A DNA stretch of 64,000 nt. It comes from Avibacterium avium (GTDB lineage: Bacteria; Pseudomonadota; Gammaproteobacteria; Enterobacterales; Pasteurellaceae). Below the pieces are notes generated by a model. It saw nothing but the letters and a program-made list of their open reading frames with translations. It searched no databases and had not been told where the DNA came from. This document shows, piece after piece, positions 54,692 through 64,000 of this stretch; position 1 is the stretch's first letter; each line of letters starts with the position of its first letter. The translations under genes and the position numbers were made by a program. The stretch lies in contig NZ_UGSP01000001.1 of the NCBI RefSeq assembly GCF_900454535.1, positions 1,361,501 through 1,425,500 of the forward strand, read 5' to 3'.

Positions 54692-54717
54692 AGAACCGCA
54701 CTTTTTAGTGCGGCTCT
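54692..54717. terminator. Terminator between convergent fau and potD
   Basis: CCGCACT / AGTGCGG stem with loop TTTT; the minus strand continues as TTCTTTTTT, so best for potD. Arms are uptake signal cores. Confidence 0.75.
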
Positions 54718-54736
54718 TATGGCATTTAAGCGGAAA

Positions 54737-55813
54737 TTATTTCGCTGCTTTTAATTTTTGGTAATACTCTTCATAGTATTGAACTGCATCGCCTACATCA
54801 TCTTGCCAGTAGCTGTTTTGTAACACTTCAGCCGTTGGGTAGATGGCAGGATCTTTAGTGATTTCATCTGGAAGTAATTTTAATGCTTCAACATTTGATG
54901 TTGGGTAGCCAATTTCTTCGGTTAATTTTGCAGCGGTTTTTGCACCTAACATATAGTTGATAAGTTTATGCGCACCATCTGGGTTTTTCGCGGTTGCTGG
55001 AATAGCAAGGGTATCAACCCAAAGCACAGGGCCTTCTTTCGGGAATACCATATCTAAAGGCGCATTTTCTTTTTTTGCAATACGCACAGAACCATTCCAT
55101 AATTGACCCACGTTCACTTCACCTGAGATGAATGAGTTAGCTGGGTTGTCAGAGTTGAAAGAAAGTACGTTTGGACGTAATTTTAATAACTCTTCGTAAG
55201 CTTGTTTGATGATCGCTGGATCTTGAGTATTTGGATCTTGACCTAGTTTTAACAATGCGATATTGAAAACTTCGCGTGCGTCATCAAGAAGTTGTACTTT
55301 ACCCACAAATTCTGGTTTCCATAAATCGCCCCAAGAGGTGAAGTCAGAACCTTTGTAATCATTGGTGTTATAGGCAATGCCCGGTGCACCTAATAATTGT
55401 GGTAAAGAATATTTATTGCCTTTATCGTAAGGTTTGTCTAACCAATCTGGGTTTAATTCTTTGATAACAGGTAATTTGCTGTGATCTAATGGCATTAACA
55501 TACCTTCACGTGCCATTTTTGACACAAAGTAGTTTGAAGGTGCGATAACATCGTAACCGCCGGCTTCACCTTGTGTTTTTAATTTCGCGTACATTGTTTC
55601 GTTAGATTCAAGGCTTGAAACAATGACTTTGATGCCAGTTTCTTTGGTAAATTCGTCTAATAAACCATCTGGAACATATTCTGTCCAAGTGTAAAGATAT
55701 ACGGTATCGTTAGCTGGTGCTTTAGCGTCCGCATTCTTTGTTTCTTTATCATTACAAGCTGTTAAAGTAACTGCGATCATTCCGGCTGTGAAAAGACCTG
55801 CAAATTTTTTCAT
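54737..55813 (-). CDS. potD: Spermidine/putrescine-binding lipoprotein PotD
   Basis: Substrate-binding subunit of the polyamine ABC importer. 358 residues from the ATG at 55813. Signal with lipobox MKKFAGLFTAGMIAVTLTAC: the cysteine suggests anchoring, unlike the soluble E. coli protein. Mature start CNDKETKNADAKAPAN, then YLYTWTEYVPDGLLDEF, DVIAPSNYFVSKM, and LWVDTLAIPATAKNPDGAHK of the polyamine site. AGGAG precedes at 10 bases; an earlier ATG at 55822 is too close. A terminator stands between potC and potD, giving separate control. Confidence 0.93.
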   Translation of the reverse strand: MKKFAGLFTAGMIAVTLTACNDKETKNADAKAPANDTVYLYTWTEYVPDGLLDEFTKETGIKVIVSSLESNETMYAKLKTQGEAGGYDVIAPSNYFVSKMAREGMLMPLDHSKLPVIKELNPDWLDKPYDKGNKYSLPQLLGAPGIAYNTNDYKGSDFTSWGDLWKPEFVGKVQLLDDAREVFNIALLKLGQDPNTQDPAIIKQAYEELLKLRPNVLSFNSDNPANSFISGEVNVGQLWNGSVRIAKKENAPLDMVFPKEGPVLWVDTLAIPATAKNPDGAHKLINYMLGAKTAAKLTEEIGYPTSNVEALKLLPDEITKDPAIYPTAEVLQNSYWQDDVGDAVQYYEEYYQKLKAAK

Positions 55814-55872
55814 TTCTATCATTCTCCTGTTAAGAGGGTTAGGGGCATATTTTGTTTTGGCAAAATATGAAT

Positions 55873-55901
55873 AAAAAAACGCCTTGACAGCGTCAAGGCG
55901 T
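55873..55901 (-). terminator. Intrinsic terminator between potC and potD
   Basis: Perfect 10-bp stem ACGCCTTGAC / GTCAAGGCGT with loop AGC; the minus strand continues with seven T. Confidence 0.8.
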
Positions 55902-55950
55902 ATTCTATTTTGTCTATGCTTATTTGTGAAGTATTATTTTCCCATTTGGG

Positions 55951-56718
55951 CTATTTATCTTTTTTCGCCACAACTTGGCTTAATACCACTAAAGCAAGAG
56001 AGAAAATAATCATAATGGTGGCTAGGGCGTTCACTTCAGGCGTTACCCCTGTTTTTACCAATGAGAAAATTTTCAGTGGTAAAATTTCGTAGCTTACGCC
56101 ACTTACGAAAGAAGACACCACTACATCATCAAGAGAGATAGTAAAGCTTAATAACCAGCCTGAAACAATAGCAGGCAGTGCTAATGGTAAAATAATTTTA
56201 CGTAAAATGGTTACTTCACTTGCGCCTAGATCTTTCGCCGCTTCAAGCATTTTTGCATCAAATCCTTTCAAGCGAGAGAACACGCTTACTACCACATAAG
56301 GCAGACAGAAAGTGATATGCGCTAAAAGCAATGACCAAAATCCGAGTGAGATACCAACGATCATAAATAAGGCAAGCAAAGACACTGCCATAACAATATC
56401 CGGCGACATCATTACGATAAACAACATTCCGCTCACCGCCTGTTTACCGCGGAAACGATAGCGATATAAGGCGATCGCCGTTAAGCCACCCAAAATCGTG
56501 GAAAAAGTGGCCGCAAAAAAGGCGATAGTTACAGAGTGAAATGCGGCTTGGATTAAGGTATCGTTGTTAAATAAACGCTCATACCAATTCCAGCTAAAGC
56601 CTTTCCAGCTTAATCCGTAACGATCCGCATTAAACGAATTGGTCACCAAAATGATAATTGGGATATACAAATAAGCGTACACCACCAACATAAAAACATT
56701 ACGCAGTAAACGACTCAT
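55951..56718 (-). CDS. potC: Spermidine/putrescine ABC permease PotC
   Basis: Inner-membrane permease, 255 residues, with about six helices. The EAA loop is [52 protein letters not shown] is the N-terminal part. Overlaps potB by 1 base. Cotranscribed with potA and potB; its stop is followed by the terminator that precedes potD. Confidence 0.93.
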   Translation of the reverse strand: MSRLLRNVFMLVVYAYLYIPIIILVTNSFNADRYGLSWKGFSWNWYERLFNNDTLIQAAFHSVTIAFFAATFSTILGGLTAIALYRYRFRGKQAVSGMLFIVMMSPDIVMAVSLLALFMIVGISLGFWSLLLAHITFCLPYVVVSVFSRLKGFDAKMLEAAKDLGASEVTILRKIILPLALPAIVSGWLLSFTISLDDVVVSSFVSGVSYEILPLKIFSLVKTGVTPEVNALATIMIIFSLALVVLSQVVAKKDK

Positions 56719-57578
56719 TATTCCAACTCCATTTTCTTATTCATTAATTTGCTTGCTTTGTAATAAACAAAGATGAGTAATGCCATTAAAATGGTTAAAC
56801 CGATACTAATTGCAGAACCAAATGGCCAGTTACGCGAAATTAAGAATTCACTCTTGATCACGTTACCCACAAGCAAGACTTTCGCACCACCAAGCAAGTC
56901 AGCCACATAGAACATTCCCATTGCAGGTAATAACACTAATAAACAGCCTGCAATAATGCCCGGCATTGTGAGTGGAATAATCACTTTAACAAAGCGTTGG
57001 AAACTGTTTGCGCCTAAATCTTTCGCTGCTTCTAACAAGCGGTAATCCAATTTTTCGATAGCTGCATACAATGGCAAAATCATAAATGGTAATAATAGAT
57101 AGACTAAACCAATAATTACCGCTGCTTCTGTATTAAGAATACGAATTGGCTCATTAATAATGCCAAGGGTAAGCAAGGTACTGTTTAAAATCCCTTTTAC
57201 GCCAAGGAAAATTTTCATTCCGTAAATACGAATTAATGAGTTCGTCCAGAATGGCAATACCACTAAAAAGAGCAAAATCGGGCGATATTTTTCCTTAATT
57301 TTGCTAATCATAAAGGCAAAAGGGTAGCCAATGATTAAACAAATAATGGTCGCAATGCCCGACATATAAAGAGAATTCCACACCACTTGCGCATAAAGCG
57401 GTTCAAATAAACGCGTGTAGTTCTCAATGGTAAATGGTAAGGCATAAAAATCACTGCTATCACGGGTTAAAAAACTCACCGCAAGCACCAATAAGTTTGG
57501 CGCAAGCACAAAGAAAATTAACCACGCAAAAATGGTGGTAATGGTGATTTTTTGAAATCCAGAATTAGCTGTCTTCAT
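56718..57578 (-). CDS. potB: Spermidine/putrescine ABC permease PotB
   Basis: Inner-membrane permease, 286 residues, about six helices. Its EAA loop [21 protein letters not shown] precedes [42 protein letters not shown]-like periplasmic loop precedes ([19 protein letters not shown]). Overlaps potA by 14 bases and potC by 1 base, showing tight coupling. Forms the channel with PotC. Confidence 0.93.
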   Translation of the reverse strand: MKTANSGFQKITITTIFAWLIFFVLAPNLLVLAVSFLTRDSSDFYALPFTIENYTRLFEPLYAQVVWNSLYMSGIATIICLIIGYPFAFMISKIKEKYRPILLFLVVLPFWTNSLIRIYGMKIFLGVKGILNSTLLTLGIINEPIRILNTEAAVIIGLVYLLLPFMILPLYAAIEKLDYRLLEAAKDLGANSFQRFVKVIIPLTMPGIIAGCLLVLLPAMGMFYVADLLGGAKVLLVGNVIKSEFLISRNWPFGSAISIGLTILMALLIFVYYKASKLMNKKMELE

Positions 57579-58680
57579 CGTCTAACACAACCTCCCAGCC
57601 TTCGTGCCAAGTTAGGGCAACTTTTTGTCCTACGGAGTGATCAATGTGCGGATCATCTTCATTGAAGAATTCGCTAACTAACACTTTCATATTGTTATGA
57701 TCAAGAATAATGCTAGATTCTAACGTCATACCTTTATAGTTACGATCAGAAACGTGTCCGATAATGGCTTTGGATTGTTCGTTTTCGTCTAATTCTTCAA
57801 TCACAATATCTTCAGGGCGTAAAAGCACTTTCAAATGCTGATCAGGTTGAACCGGTAAATCCGTATAGATCTCACAAATACGGCCTTCCACGTTGGCTTT
57901 TACGGTTTTTTCGCTCACGCGCTCAATTACTTTGGCGTTGAAAACATTAATTTCGCCAATGAAACGAGCCACGAATAAATTCTTCGGCTCTTCGTAAATT
58001 TCCCGTGGTGTACCATCTTGCTCAATATTACCTTTGTTCATCACGATAATACGATCAGACATTGTTAAGGCTTCTTCTTGATCGTGAGTAACGAAAATAA
58101 AGGTAATGCCTAATTGACGTTGCAAGGCTTTCAGTTCATTTTGCATTTCTTTACGCAATTTATAATCCAATGCAGAAAGCGATTCGTCTAGTAACAACAC
58201 TTTTGGTTTATTTACTACCGCTCTTGCAATGGCAATACGTTGTTGCTGACCACCAGAAAGCTGATTAGGCTTGCGATCCGCCATTTCTTCCAAACGAACC
58301 ATACGCAAGGCTTCCATTACGCGCGGTTTAATTTCCGCATTTGGCACTTTCTGCATACGCAAACCGAAAGCCACATTTTCAAAAATGGTCATATGTGGGA
58401 ACAGTGCGTAGCTTTGGAATACGGTATTAACAAAACGGCGTTCTGCGGGGACGTCAGTAATATCCTGACCGTCAAGAATAATTTTACCACCATTAGGATC
58501 TTCTAACCCTGCGATTAAGCGTAAAACCGTGGTTTTACCACAGCCTGAAGGCCCTAAAATTGTCAAAAATTCGCCATTGTTAATGGTAAGATTTAAACCA
58601 TTAATAATCGTTTTGTCGCCATAAGATTTGGTTAAAGAACGAAGCTCAATAATCGGCTTGGTTTGAACTGAATTTTCCAC
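57565..58680 (-). CDS. potA: Spermidine/putrescine ABC importer ATPase PotA
   Basis: ATPase of the polyamine importer. 371 residues from a GTG at 58680 ([15 protein letters not shown]), close to the 372 I recall for Haemophilus. Walker [10 protein letters not shown], signature [10 protein letters not shown], Walker [14 protein letters not shown] and switch VTHDQEEA. The C-terminal TOBE region follows ([11 protein letters not shown]). The frame opens at a TTG (58704), adding 8 residues; no ATG is available and no ribosome binding site is well placed, so the start is uncertain. First gene of potABC. Confidence 0.9.
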   Translation of the reverse strand: MENSVQTKPIIELRSLTKSYGDKTIINGLNLTINNGEFLTILGPSGCGKTTVLRLIAGLEDPNGGKIILDGQDITDVPAERRFVNTVFQSYALFPHMTIFENVAFGLRMQKVPNAEIKPRVMEALRMVRLEEMADRKPNQLSGGQQQRIAIARAVVNKPKVLLLDESLSALDYKLRKEMQNELKALQRQLGITFIFVTHDQEEALTMSDRIIVMNKGNIEQDGTPREIYEEPKNLFVARFIGEINVFNAKVIERVSEKTVKANVEGRICEIYTDLPVQPDQHLKVLLRPEDIVIEELDENEQSKAIIGHVSDRNYKGMTLESSIILDHNNMKVLVSEFFNEDDPHIDHSVGQKVALTWHEGWEVVLDDEDS

Positions 58681-58795
58681 TAGCTTTGGTTTTCTCCCTA
58701 ACAAGTTGGTTGAATAATTAATCGATAAAAATAGATGCTAATGATATAGCGATCGTCCTGTAATTAAAAGTAAAAATCACATTTTTGCTAAAAAA

Positions 58796-61789
58796 TTATG
58801 CGTCAAATAGCTCCCACCAAATTTTTTCGATAAATTGCCGTTCGGTGCGAAATTCCTGATGATTTACCACCGCAGGCAAGCCTAGTAAATTTAATTGATG
58901 AATACGGTTGCGTAGGCTGGTGTAGGCATTTTTTAATTGCTCAGAAATTTCAAAATTTAGCACTGCACTTTTATTTTCTTCACTTTGGTGTTCCGTACTT
59001 TGGTTTTCCGTATTAGGAATTTCTGCCATTGACTCAAAAATCCGCACGTTATCCGACCAAGTGGTTAAGCTCGGGTATTGCGGCGCGTAAGCCAGCACTA
59101 AATATTGCGCGATAAATTCAATATCAGTAATGCCGCCTTTATCGGTTTTAATGTTAAATTCATCAGGATTGCTATTGGCAAGATGTTGATACATTTTCTC
59201 GCGCATTGCTTTCACATCTTCTTTGAGTTGCACAAGATCCCGTGGGGCAGCCAGCACCTTGTGGCGAATCAGCTCAAAGCGTTGGCGCAAGGCAGGCTCG
59301 CCATAAACCGCGCGACTGCGCACCAAGGCCTGTTTTTCCCACGTCCAAGCTTCATTCAGCTGATAATTTTCAAAAGCACTCAATGAACAGCCAAGCAAGC
59401 CCGCATCGCCAGAAGGGCGTAGGCGAATATCCACCTCATAAAGCACGCCAGCGCTGGTATTCATACTAAAAATGCTGATGATTTTTTGTGCTAATTTAAG
59501 ATAAAACTGATTGCTATCAATCACTTTTCTGCCACCTTGGGTTTGCCCTGTTTGGCTGCCGTCAAATAAGAACACCAAATCCAGATCAGATTTATAGCCC
59601 AACTCAATGCCACCCAATTTGCCATAGCCAATCACCAAAAAGCCTTTTTCGTCAGGAGCAAGAAACTCAGGCACACCAAAGCGCGCACTGACTTGTTGCC
59701 AAGCGAGATTGACCACCGCATCAATAATGGCTTCCGCTAAGTAGGTGAGATGATCGCTGACTTTCATTACAGGTAACGCACCCAGAATATCCGCCGCTGC
59801 CACGCGCAACAAGGTGCTTTGCTTAAATTGGCGCAGGGCATCAATGAATTGTTCTTCATCATCTTGCGGTAAACGGAGCAGATATTGCTTTAATTCGCTG
59901 CGATATTCGCTAAAATGGGTAGGATTAAGCAACGCGTTGCGATCTAACAATTCATCAAGCAAAATCGGGTGGCGTGCCACTTGTTGTGCAATCAGTTGCG
60001 ACTGCGAACACAGCTCAATAAGCTGATTTAGCACCTGTGGATTTTCCACCAATAATTCTAAATAGGTGGTGCGCGTGAGAATTTTGTCCACAATATCCAA
60101 CATTCGTGGCAGCAAGGCTTCATAGGCTTGATGCTGGAAAATTTGTGCCAGCAACATTGGCATTAATTGCGCCAATACGCCTCGCCCCCTTGTGCCAATA
60201 GGGCGGCGCGCTAACTCGGTGCGGAACTGAGCAAGGCGTTGTAAGAGCGGTGCATTTTCTTCCAGTTTTATGCCATTTTGTTGCAACATCTGTTGAATGT
60301 CTTCATCATTGAGATCCGTTTCTAAAAAATCGTCCCATTGGCTATTTTCTGGCGTGGGTTTATCGTTTTCTTCACCAATTAATTGAGAAAAAACCGACCG
60401 CACTTTGTGTTGGTGAGATTGCAATAACGCATAAAAATCGACCCAGTTGGTGAGATGGTTTTCCACAATGACTGGCTGTTTTTCATCGTTCCATTGAAGG
60501 TAATGTTGTGCCGCAAAAATCAGGCGTTGGCGATCCAGTTCTTTTTCTGGCAAACGTTGCGTTTGCTTATCATCAATGGCTTGCAACACGTTTTCTACAC
60601 GGCGTAAAAACACATAGGCTTGTAGCAAATCTTGCTTCTCATTTGGGCTAAGCAAGCCTAATTTTTCTAATTCTGGCAAGAGATTAAGCAGAGAATGCTG
60701 TTGCAATTTGCTTTCACGACCGCCACGAATTAGCTGGAAAACTTGCACGATAAATTCAATTTCACGAATCCCCCCCGCGCCAAGTTTGATGTTATCCACT
60801 AAACCTCGGCGGCGCACTTCTCGCTCAATTTTGCCTTTCATTTCGCGTAACGCTTGAATCACACTGAAGTCAATATAACGGCGATAAACAAAAGGGCGGA
60901 GCAAATTTTGCAAGTTTTTCACATTTGGATCTTGCGGATCAGCACCCAAAATTCGCCCTTTGATCATCGCATAGCGTTCCCAATCGCGCCCTTGTTCTTG
61001 GTAATATTGCTCCATTGCGGTAAAACTCAGCGCCAATGCACCTGCTTCTCCAAAAGGACGCAGACGCATATCCGTGCGATACACAAAACCATCAGGGGTA
61101 TATTGATCAAGGGCGCTAATTAAGCGTTGCCCAAGGCGAGTGAAAAACACGCTATTTTCAATGGAGCGTCTTGCTCCTTGGGTTTCTCCATTGGCAGGGT
61201 AGGTGAAAATGAGATCAATATCAGAAGAAAAATTGAGTTCAAATCCGCCTAATTTTCCCATTCCTAAAATATAAAGTTGTTGTGGGTTACCGTGCGCGTC
61301 CATTGGCGTTCCCATTTCCGCACAAGCGTGCTGATAAAGCCAATCGCGCGTGGCGATAATAATGGCTTCTGCCAGTTGAGAAAGGCGAACAAAAACCGCT
61401 TCTACGGTGGCGAGATTTAGGCTTTGGCACAGGCTCAGTTTTGCCATTTCACGGTGGCGAAACAGACGCAGTTGGCGATACAGTTGGGCATCGTCATTAA
61501 CGCTTTCAAGCAAATCCTGCAAGGCTTGGCGATAATAGTCCTTATTTTCTAAAGTGGGGATCTGCTGCCAACATTGGTGCAAAAAGTGCGGTTGTTTTTT
61601 TAAGGTTTCTGCCACAAAATCAGCCATTGCAATTCCTTGCGCCAACTTGCCAATCGGGCTTGTGGGATCATTTTTCTGCGCAGCAAGTTGTGTGTAAATT
61701 TCTTCATTATAGTGTTCGGGGAAGTGTTGAATTAAACTCGCTGCCAGTGCTTGCAAGGTATCCTCAAGGTGGGGAACAGAAAATGCCAT
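58796..61789 (-). CDS. glnE: Bifunctional glutamine synthetase adenylyltransferase/adenylyl-removing enzyme
   Basis: Adds or removes AMP on glutamine synthetase to match nitrogen supply. 997 residues (E. coli 946), the extra length in the middle and C-terminus, including a glutamate/serine-rich run [14 protein letters not shown] near 920. Two nucleotidyltransferase domains are visible: [19 protein letters not shown] and [33 protein letters not shown] and [14 protein letters not shown] follow each. One uptake signal lies at 60399 and others nearby. Single gene. Confidence 0.95.
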   Translation of the reverse strand: MAFSVPHLEDTLQALAASLIQHFPEHYNEEIYTQLAAQKNDPTSPIGKLAQGIAMADFVAETLKKQPHFLHQCWQQIPTLENKDYYRQALQDLLESVNDDAQLYRQLRLFRHREMAKLSLCQSLNLATVEAVFVRLSQLAEAIIIATRDWLYQHACAEMGTPMDAHGNPQQLYILGMGKLGGFELNFSSDIDLIFTYPANGETQGARRSIENSVFFTRLGQRLISALDQYTPDGFVYRTDMRLRPFGEAGALALSFTAMEQYYQEQGRDWERYAMIKGRILGADPQDPNVKNLQNLLRPFVYRRYIDFSVIQALREMKGKIEREVRRRGLVDNIKLGAGGIREIEFIVQVFQLIRGGRESKLQQHSLLNLLPELEKLGLLSPNEKQDLLQAYVFLRRVENVLQAIDDKQTQRLPEKELDRQRLIFAAQHYLQWNDEKQPVIVENHLTNWVDFYALLQSHQHKVRSVFSQLIGEENDKPTPENSQWDDFLETDLNDEDIQQMLQQNGIKLEENAPLLQRLAQFRTELARRPIGTRGRGVLAQLMPMLLAQIFQHQAYEALLPRMLDIVDKILTRTTYLELLVENPQVLNQLIELCSQSQLIAQQVARHPILLDELLDRNALLNPTHFSEYRSELKQYLLRLPQDDEEQFIDALRQFKQSTLLRVAAADILGALPVMKVSDHLTYLAEAIIDAVVNLAWQQVSARFGVPEFLAPDEKGFLVIGYGKLGGIELGYKSDLDLVFLFDGSQTGQTQGGRKVIDSNQFYLKLAQKIISIFSMNTSAGVLYEVDIRLRPSGDAGLLGCSLSAFENYQLNEAWTWEKQALVRSRAVYGEPALRQRFELIRHKVLAAPRDLVQLKEDVKAMREKMYQHLANSNPDEFNIKTDKGGITDIEFIAQYLVLAYAPQYPSLTTWSDNVRIFESMAEIPNTENQSTEHQSEENKSAVLNFEISEQLKNAYTSLRNRIHQLNLLGLPAVVNHQEFRTERQFIEKIWWELFDA

Positions 61790-61910
61790 AGCCTATCCTT
61801 ATGAATGATTAACTTGTTGCTAACTATAAAGAAATTTTGAGAATTTTTAAACACATAGATTGCATTAGCAACGGAAAATTACTACACTGAAAGCCGAGCT
61901 AAAGGCTCAG

Positions 61911-61984
61911 ATTAGTCGGGGTGCTTGATAGCTGAGATCATACCCGTGAACCTGATACAGTTAATACTGACGTAGGAAACTAAT
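61911..61984 (+). promoter_or_regulatory. TPP riboswitch (THI element) upstream of thiB
   Basis: THI-box sequence: GTCGGGGTGC near the start, then GCTGAGAT, ACCCGTGAACCTGATACAG, and the tail ACGTAGGAAAC. The outer stem ATTAGT / ACTAAT closes it. It ends about 54 bases before the thiB start, in position to control translation or termination of the thiamine uptake operon. Confidence 0.93.
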
Positions 61985-62037
61985 TTCTTTGCTGTTTGCG
62001 TCAATATTGCTGGTCGTTTTTTATGGAAGGAAACACT

Positions 62038-63042
62038 ATGCAATTCAAAAAATCTTTTTCTCTTACTTTTCTTACCGCACTTTTTAGTACCAACCTTATG
62101 GCGGCACAAAGCCCGGAAAATGTGCAAGTTTACACTTATGATAGTTTTAGTGCAGATTGGGGCGCAGGCCCAAAAGTGAAAGCCTTGTTTGAGCAAGCTC
62201 ACCCACAATGTCAGGTAAATTATGTGCCTTTTGATAGCACTGGCGTGATGTTTAACCGTATTCGCCTTGAAGGGAAAAAGAGCAAAGCGGATATTGTGTT
62301 AGGCTTAGATCAAACAATGCTTGAGGAAGCAAGAAAAACACAATTATTTGCCGAAAATAACGTGCCAACGGAACAACTTTCCTTGCCAGTGAAGTGGCAA
62401 GACAAGGTGTTCTTACCTTATGATTTTGGTGCTTATGCCTTTGTTTATCATAAAGAAAAATTACCAAATCCACCAAAAAGCCTAAAAGAATTAGTGGATA
62501 ACCAACAACTTCGCGTCATTTACCAAGATCCGCGCACCAGCGGCGTGGGACGTGGGTTAGTGATCTTAATGAATGAAGTTTATGGTGATGATGTGGGCGC
62601 TGCGTGGAAAAAACTCGCTAGCCATACCGTTACTGTAGGCAAAGGCTGGTCGGAAACCTATGGCGCATTTTTAAAAGGCGAAGCGGATTTAGTGTTTAGC
62701 TATAACACATCACCGCTTTATCACTTATTAAATGATAAAGATGCCAATTACGCCGCCACGGATTTTGCGGAAGGACAAGTATTACAAATTGAAACCGCGG
62801 CACGAATGGCAAATCACCCGAATGCTTGTGCTGATGCCTTTATGCAATTTTTGATTTCACCGCAGGCACAAAGCCAAATTTCACAAAAAAATGTGATGTT
62901 TGCCGTAATTGATGAAAAAATTGAGCCTAACTTTGATGCCTTAAAACAAGCGCAGCAAAGCAAAACTACCTTGGGTAGTGGTGTCAATGCAGAACAATTA
63001 AAACAATGGACGAACACTTGGCAAGCCAGCTTAACACAATAA
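62038..63042 (+). CDS. thiB: Thiamine/TPP-binding periplasmic protein ThiB
   Basis: Substrate-binding protein of the thiamine ABC importer. 334 residues from the ATG at 62038 (frame opens at 61996). Signal peptide MQFKKSFSLTFLTALFSTNLMA. Mature region has VQVYTYDSFSADWGAGPKVK, LGLDQTMLEEARKT and DPRTSGVGRGLVIL, as in E. coli ThiB/TbpA. GGAAGGAAACACT supplies the ribosome site. TPP riboswitch upstream, thiP downstream with an overlap of 37 bases. Uptake signal inside at 62084. Confidence 0.95.
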   Translation: MQFKKSFSLTFLTALFSTNLMAAQSPENVQVYTYDSFSADWGAGPKVKALFEQAHPQCQVNYVPFDSTGVMFNRIRLEGKKSKADIVLGLDQTMLEEARKTQLFAENNVPTEQLSLPVKWQDKVFLPYDFGAYAFVYHKEKLPNPPKSLKELVDNQQLRVIYQDPRTSGVGRGLVILMNEVYGDDVGAAWKKLASHTVTVGKGWSETYGAFLKGEADLVFSYNTSPLYHLLNDKDANYAATDFAEGQVLQIETAARMANHPNACADAFMQFLISPQAQSQISQKNVMFAVIDEKIEPNFDALKQAQQSKTTLGSGVNAEQLKQWTNTWQASLTQ

Positions 63043-64000
63043 TTCGCCGTAACTTGCAAAAATTCCCCTTGTCGTCAATGGCAGGGGGAATAGGTGTGAT
63101 TTTGCTGTTAGGTGCATTTTATCTGTTTGCCTTAAGTGCGGTGTTAAATCTTGGCAATGATCATCAATGGATGACATTTTGGCAAGATAGTTATGTGCGC
63201 CACGTTATCGCCTTTAGTTTTGGACAAGCCTTTTTATCGGCGTTTTTATCTGTACTGGTTGGTCTGTTTTTTGCGCGCGCGTTTTTTTACCAAGATTTCC
63301 GTGGCAAGCCACTGATTTTAAAATTATTTTCTCTCACCTTCGTTTTGCCTGCCTTGGTGGCGGTGCTAGGTTTGCTCGGGATTTACGGACATTCAGGCTG
63401 GCTGGCAAGCTTATTTTTCGCTCTTGAGATTGATTGGAAACCCAATATTTACGGCTTGAGTGGTATTTTGATCGCCCATTTATTTTTTAATATTCCTTTG
63501 GCAAGTCGCTTATTTTTGCAGGCGCTTTCAAGCATTCCCAATCAGCAACGGCAGCTCAGTTCACAACTGAATATCCGCGGTTGGCAGTTTATCCGTTTGA
63601 TCGAATTACCTTATTTACGCCAACAGTTTTTGCCGGCGTTTACTTTAATTTTTATGCTGTGCTTCACCAGTTTTGCCATTGTGCTAACCCTTGGCGGCGG
63701 GCCGGCTTACACCACCTTAGAAGTGGCGATTTATCAAGCCATTTTGTTTGAGTTTGATTTGCCGAAAGCCGCAATGCTCGCGTTATTGCAATGCGGGTTT
63801 TGCGTACTGCTGCTTGCGCTCAGCAGTTTGTTTAACAGCAAAGATCCGAGCCAGCTTAATTTGCGTCATTTTTGGAGAGAAAAACAAACAAGTGCGGTGC
63901 AAATTTGGCAAATTTTTTGTGTCAGCAGTGTGCTGATTTTTCTTTTTTCCCCACTGCTTTATATGGTGGTGGCAGGCTTAGATTGGCAGGCTTGGCAAAA
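63006..64000 (+). CDS. thiP: Thiamine ABC transporter permease ThiP (3' end outside window)
   Basis: Inner-membrane permease of thiamine uptake, N-terminal 331 residues visible. The frame stays open to the window end. Seen: FWQDSYVRHVIAFSFGQAFLS, HLFFNIPLASRLFLQALS and the EAA-like GWQFIRLIELPYLRQQFLP, LCFTSFAIVLTLGGGPAYTTLE; several helices. The ATG at 63006 overlaps thiB by 37 bases; a later in-frame ATG at 63078 would cut the start, so start is uncertain. Two uptake signals near 63135 and 63890. Confidence 0.92.
   Translation, partial: MDEHLASQLNTIIRRNLQKFPLSSMAGGIGVILLLGAFYLFALSAVLNLGNDHQWMTFWQDSYVRHVIAFSFGQAFLSAFLSVLVGLFFARAFFYQDFRGKPLILKLFSLTFVLPALVAVLGLLGIYGHSGWLASLFFALEIDWKPNIYGLSGILIAHLFFNIPLASRLFLQALSSIPNQQRQLSSQLNIRGWQFIRLIELPYLRQQFLPAFTLIFMLCFTSFAIVLTLGGGPAYTTLEVAIYQAILFEFDLPKAAMLALLQCGFCVLLLALSSLFNSKDPSQLNLRHFWREKQTSAVQIWQIFCVSSVLIFLFSPLLYMVVAGLDWQAWQ

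Noticed and set aside
62252-62476. Minus-strand frame over thiB
   Set aside because: Opposite an unambiguous thiB and without start signals.

Overview
The window is chromosomal DNA of a Pasteurellaceae bacterium. At least thirty copies of the Haemophilus-type DNA uptake signal (core AAGTGCGGT, either strand) are scattered through it. The gene blocks match the order I recall for Haemophilus influenzae and relatives: csdE-csdA-nuclease-lrgA-lrgB, ydjA next to selD, tesB next to a DUF455 gene, ybbN-trxB-cydD-cydC, fnr-uspE, ygfB-pepP-ubiH-ubiI, zapA-6S RNA-fau, potABCD. The Haemophilus-type rather than the Actinobacillus-type signal narrows the clade, but the genus cannot be named from sequence alone. 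All assignments are from reading motifs; no database search was run.

Layout. 1-3.95 kb: the 3' part of a Ter stress module (PP2C phosphatase cut by the window edge, kinase, TerD, TerA-like), free of uptake signals and ended by a strong terminator. 4-6.9 kb: argA with a tandem ArgR operator, grxA and rimK, then a decayed esterase remnant. 7.1-7.5 kb: a pair of tiny membrane-protein genes. 7.5-12.9 kb: envelope protein, sulfur-transfer pair, nuclease, LrgAB and dGTPase. 13-17.2 kb: nhaA, gntR, selD, nitroreductase. 17.3-19.1 kb: a second copy of the tiny membrane-protein pair, then a Fic toxin-antitoxin module in very AT-rich DNA. 19.3-26.7 kb: sppA, a LysR regulator, topA, a DUF455 gene, tesB. 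26.9-31.6 kb: a complete type I secretion operon without a visible substrate. 31.66-32.38 kb: an intact IS1595-type insertion sequence with target duplication. 32.6-33.5 kb: an envelope phosphatase lipoprotein and 4.5S RNA. 33.6-39 kb: cydC, cydD, trxB, ybbN. 39.3-41.5 kb: cstA with a CRP site, a candidate antisense small RNA, and rplY with an attenuator-like leader. 41.6-48.9 kb: patatin, truA, accD, folC, uspE, fnr, small proteins. 49-54.7 kb: ubiquinone hydroxylases, pepP, ygfB, zapA, 6S RNA, fau. 54.7-61.8 kb: potABCD and glnE. 61.9-64 kb: TPP riboswitch, thiB and the start of thiP.

Most of the window is housekeeping. The accessory islands are the Ter module, the two paralogous small membrane-protein pairs, the Fic module, the secretion operon and the insertion sequence. 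The best candidate for something undescribed is the duplicated pair: a roughly 75-100 residue two-helix membrane protein followed by a 28-35 residue single-helix peptide with an unusually strong ribosome binding site, at 7.1-7.5 kb and again at 17.3-17.6 kb. No tRNA, 16S/23S rRNA or CRISPR array was seen.
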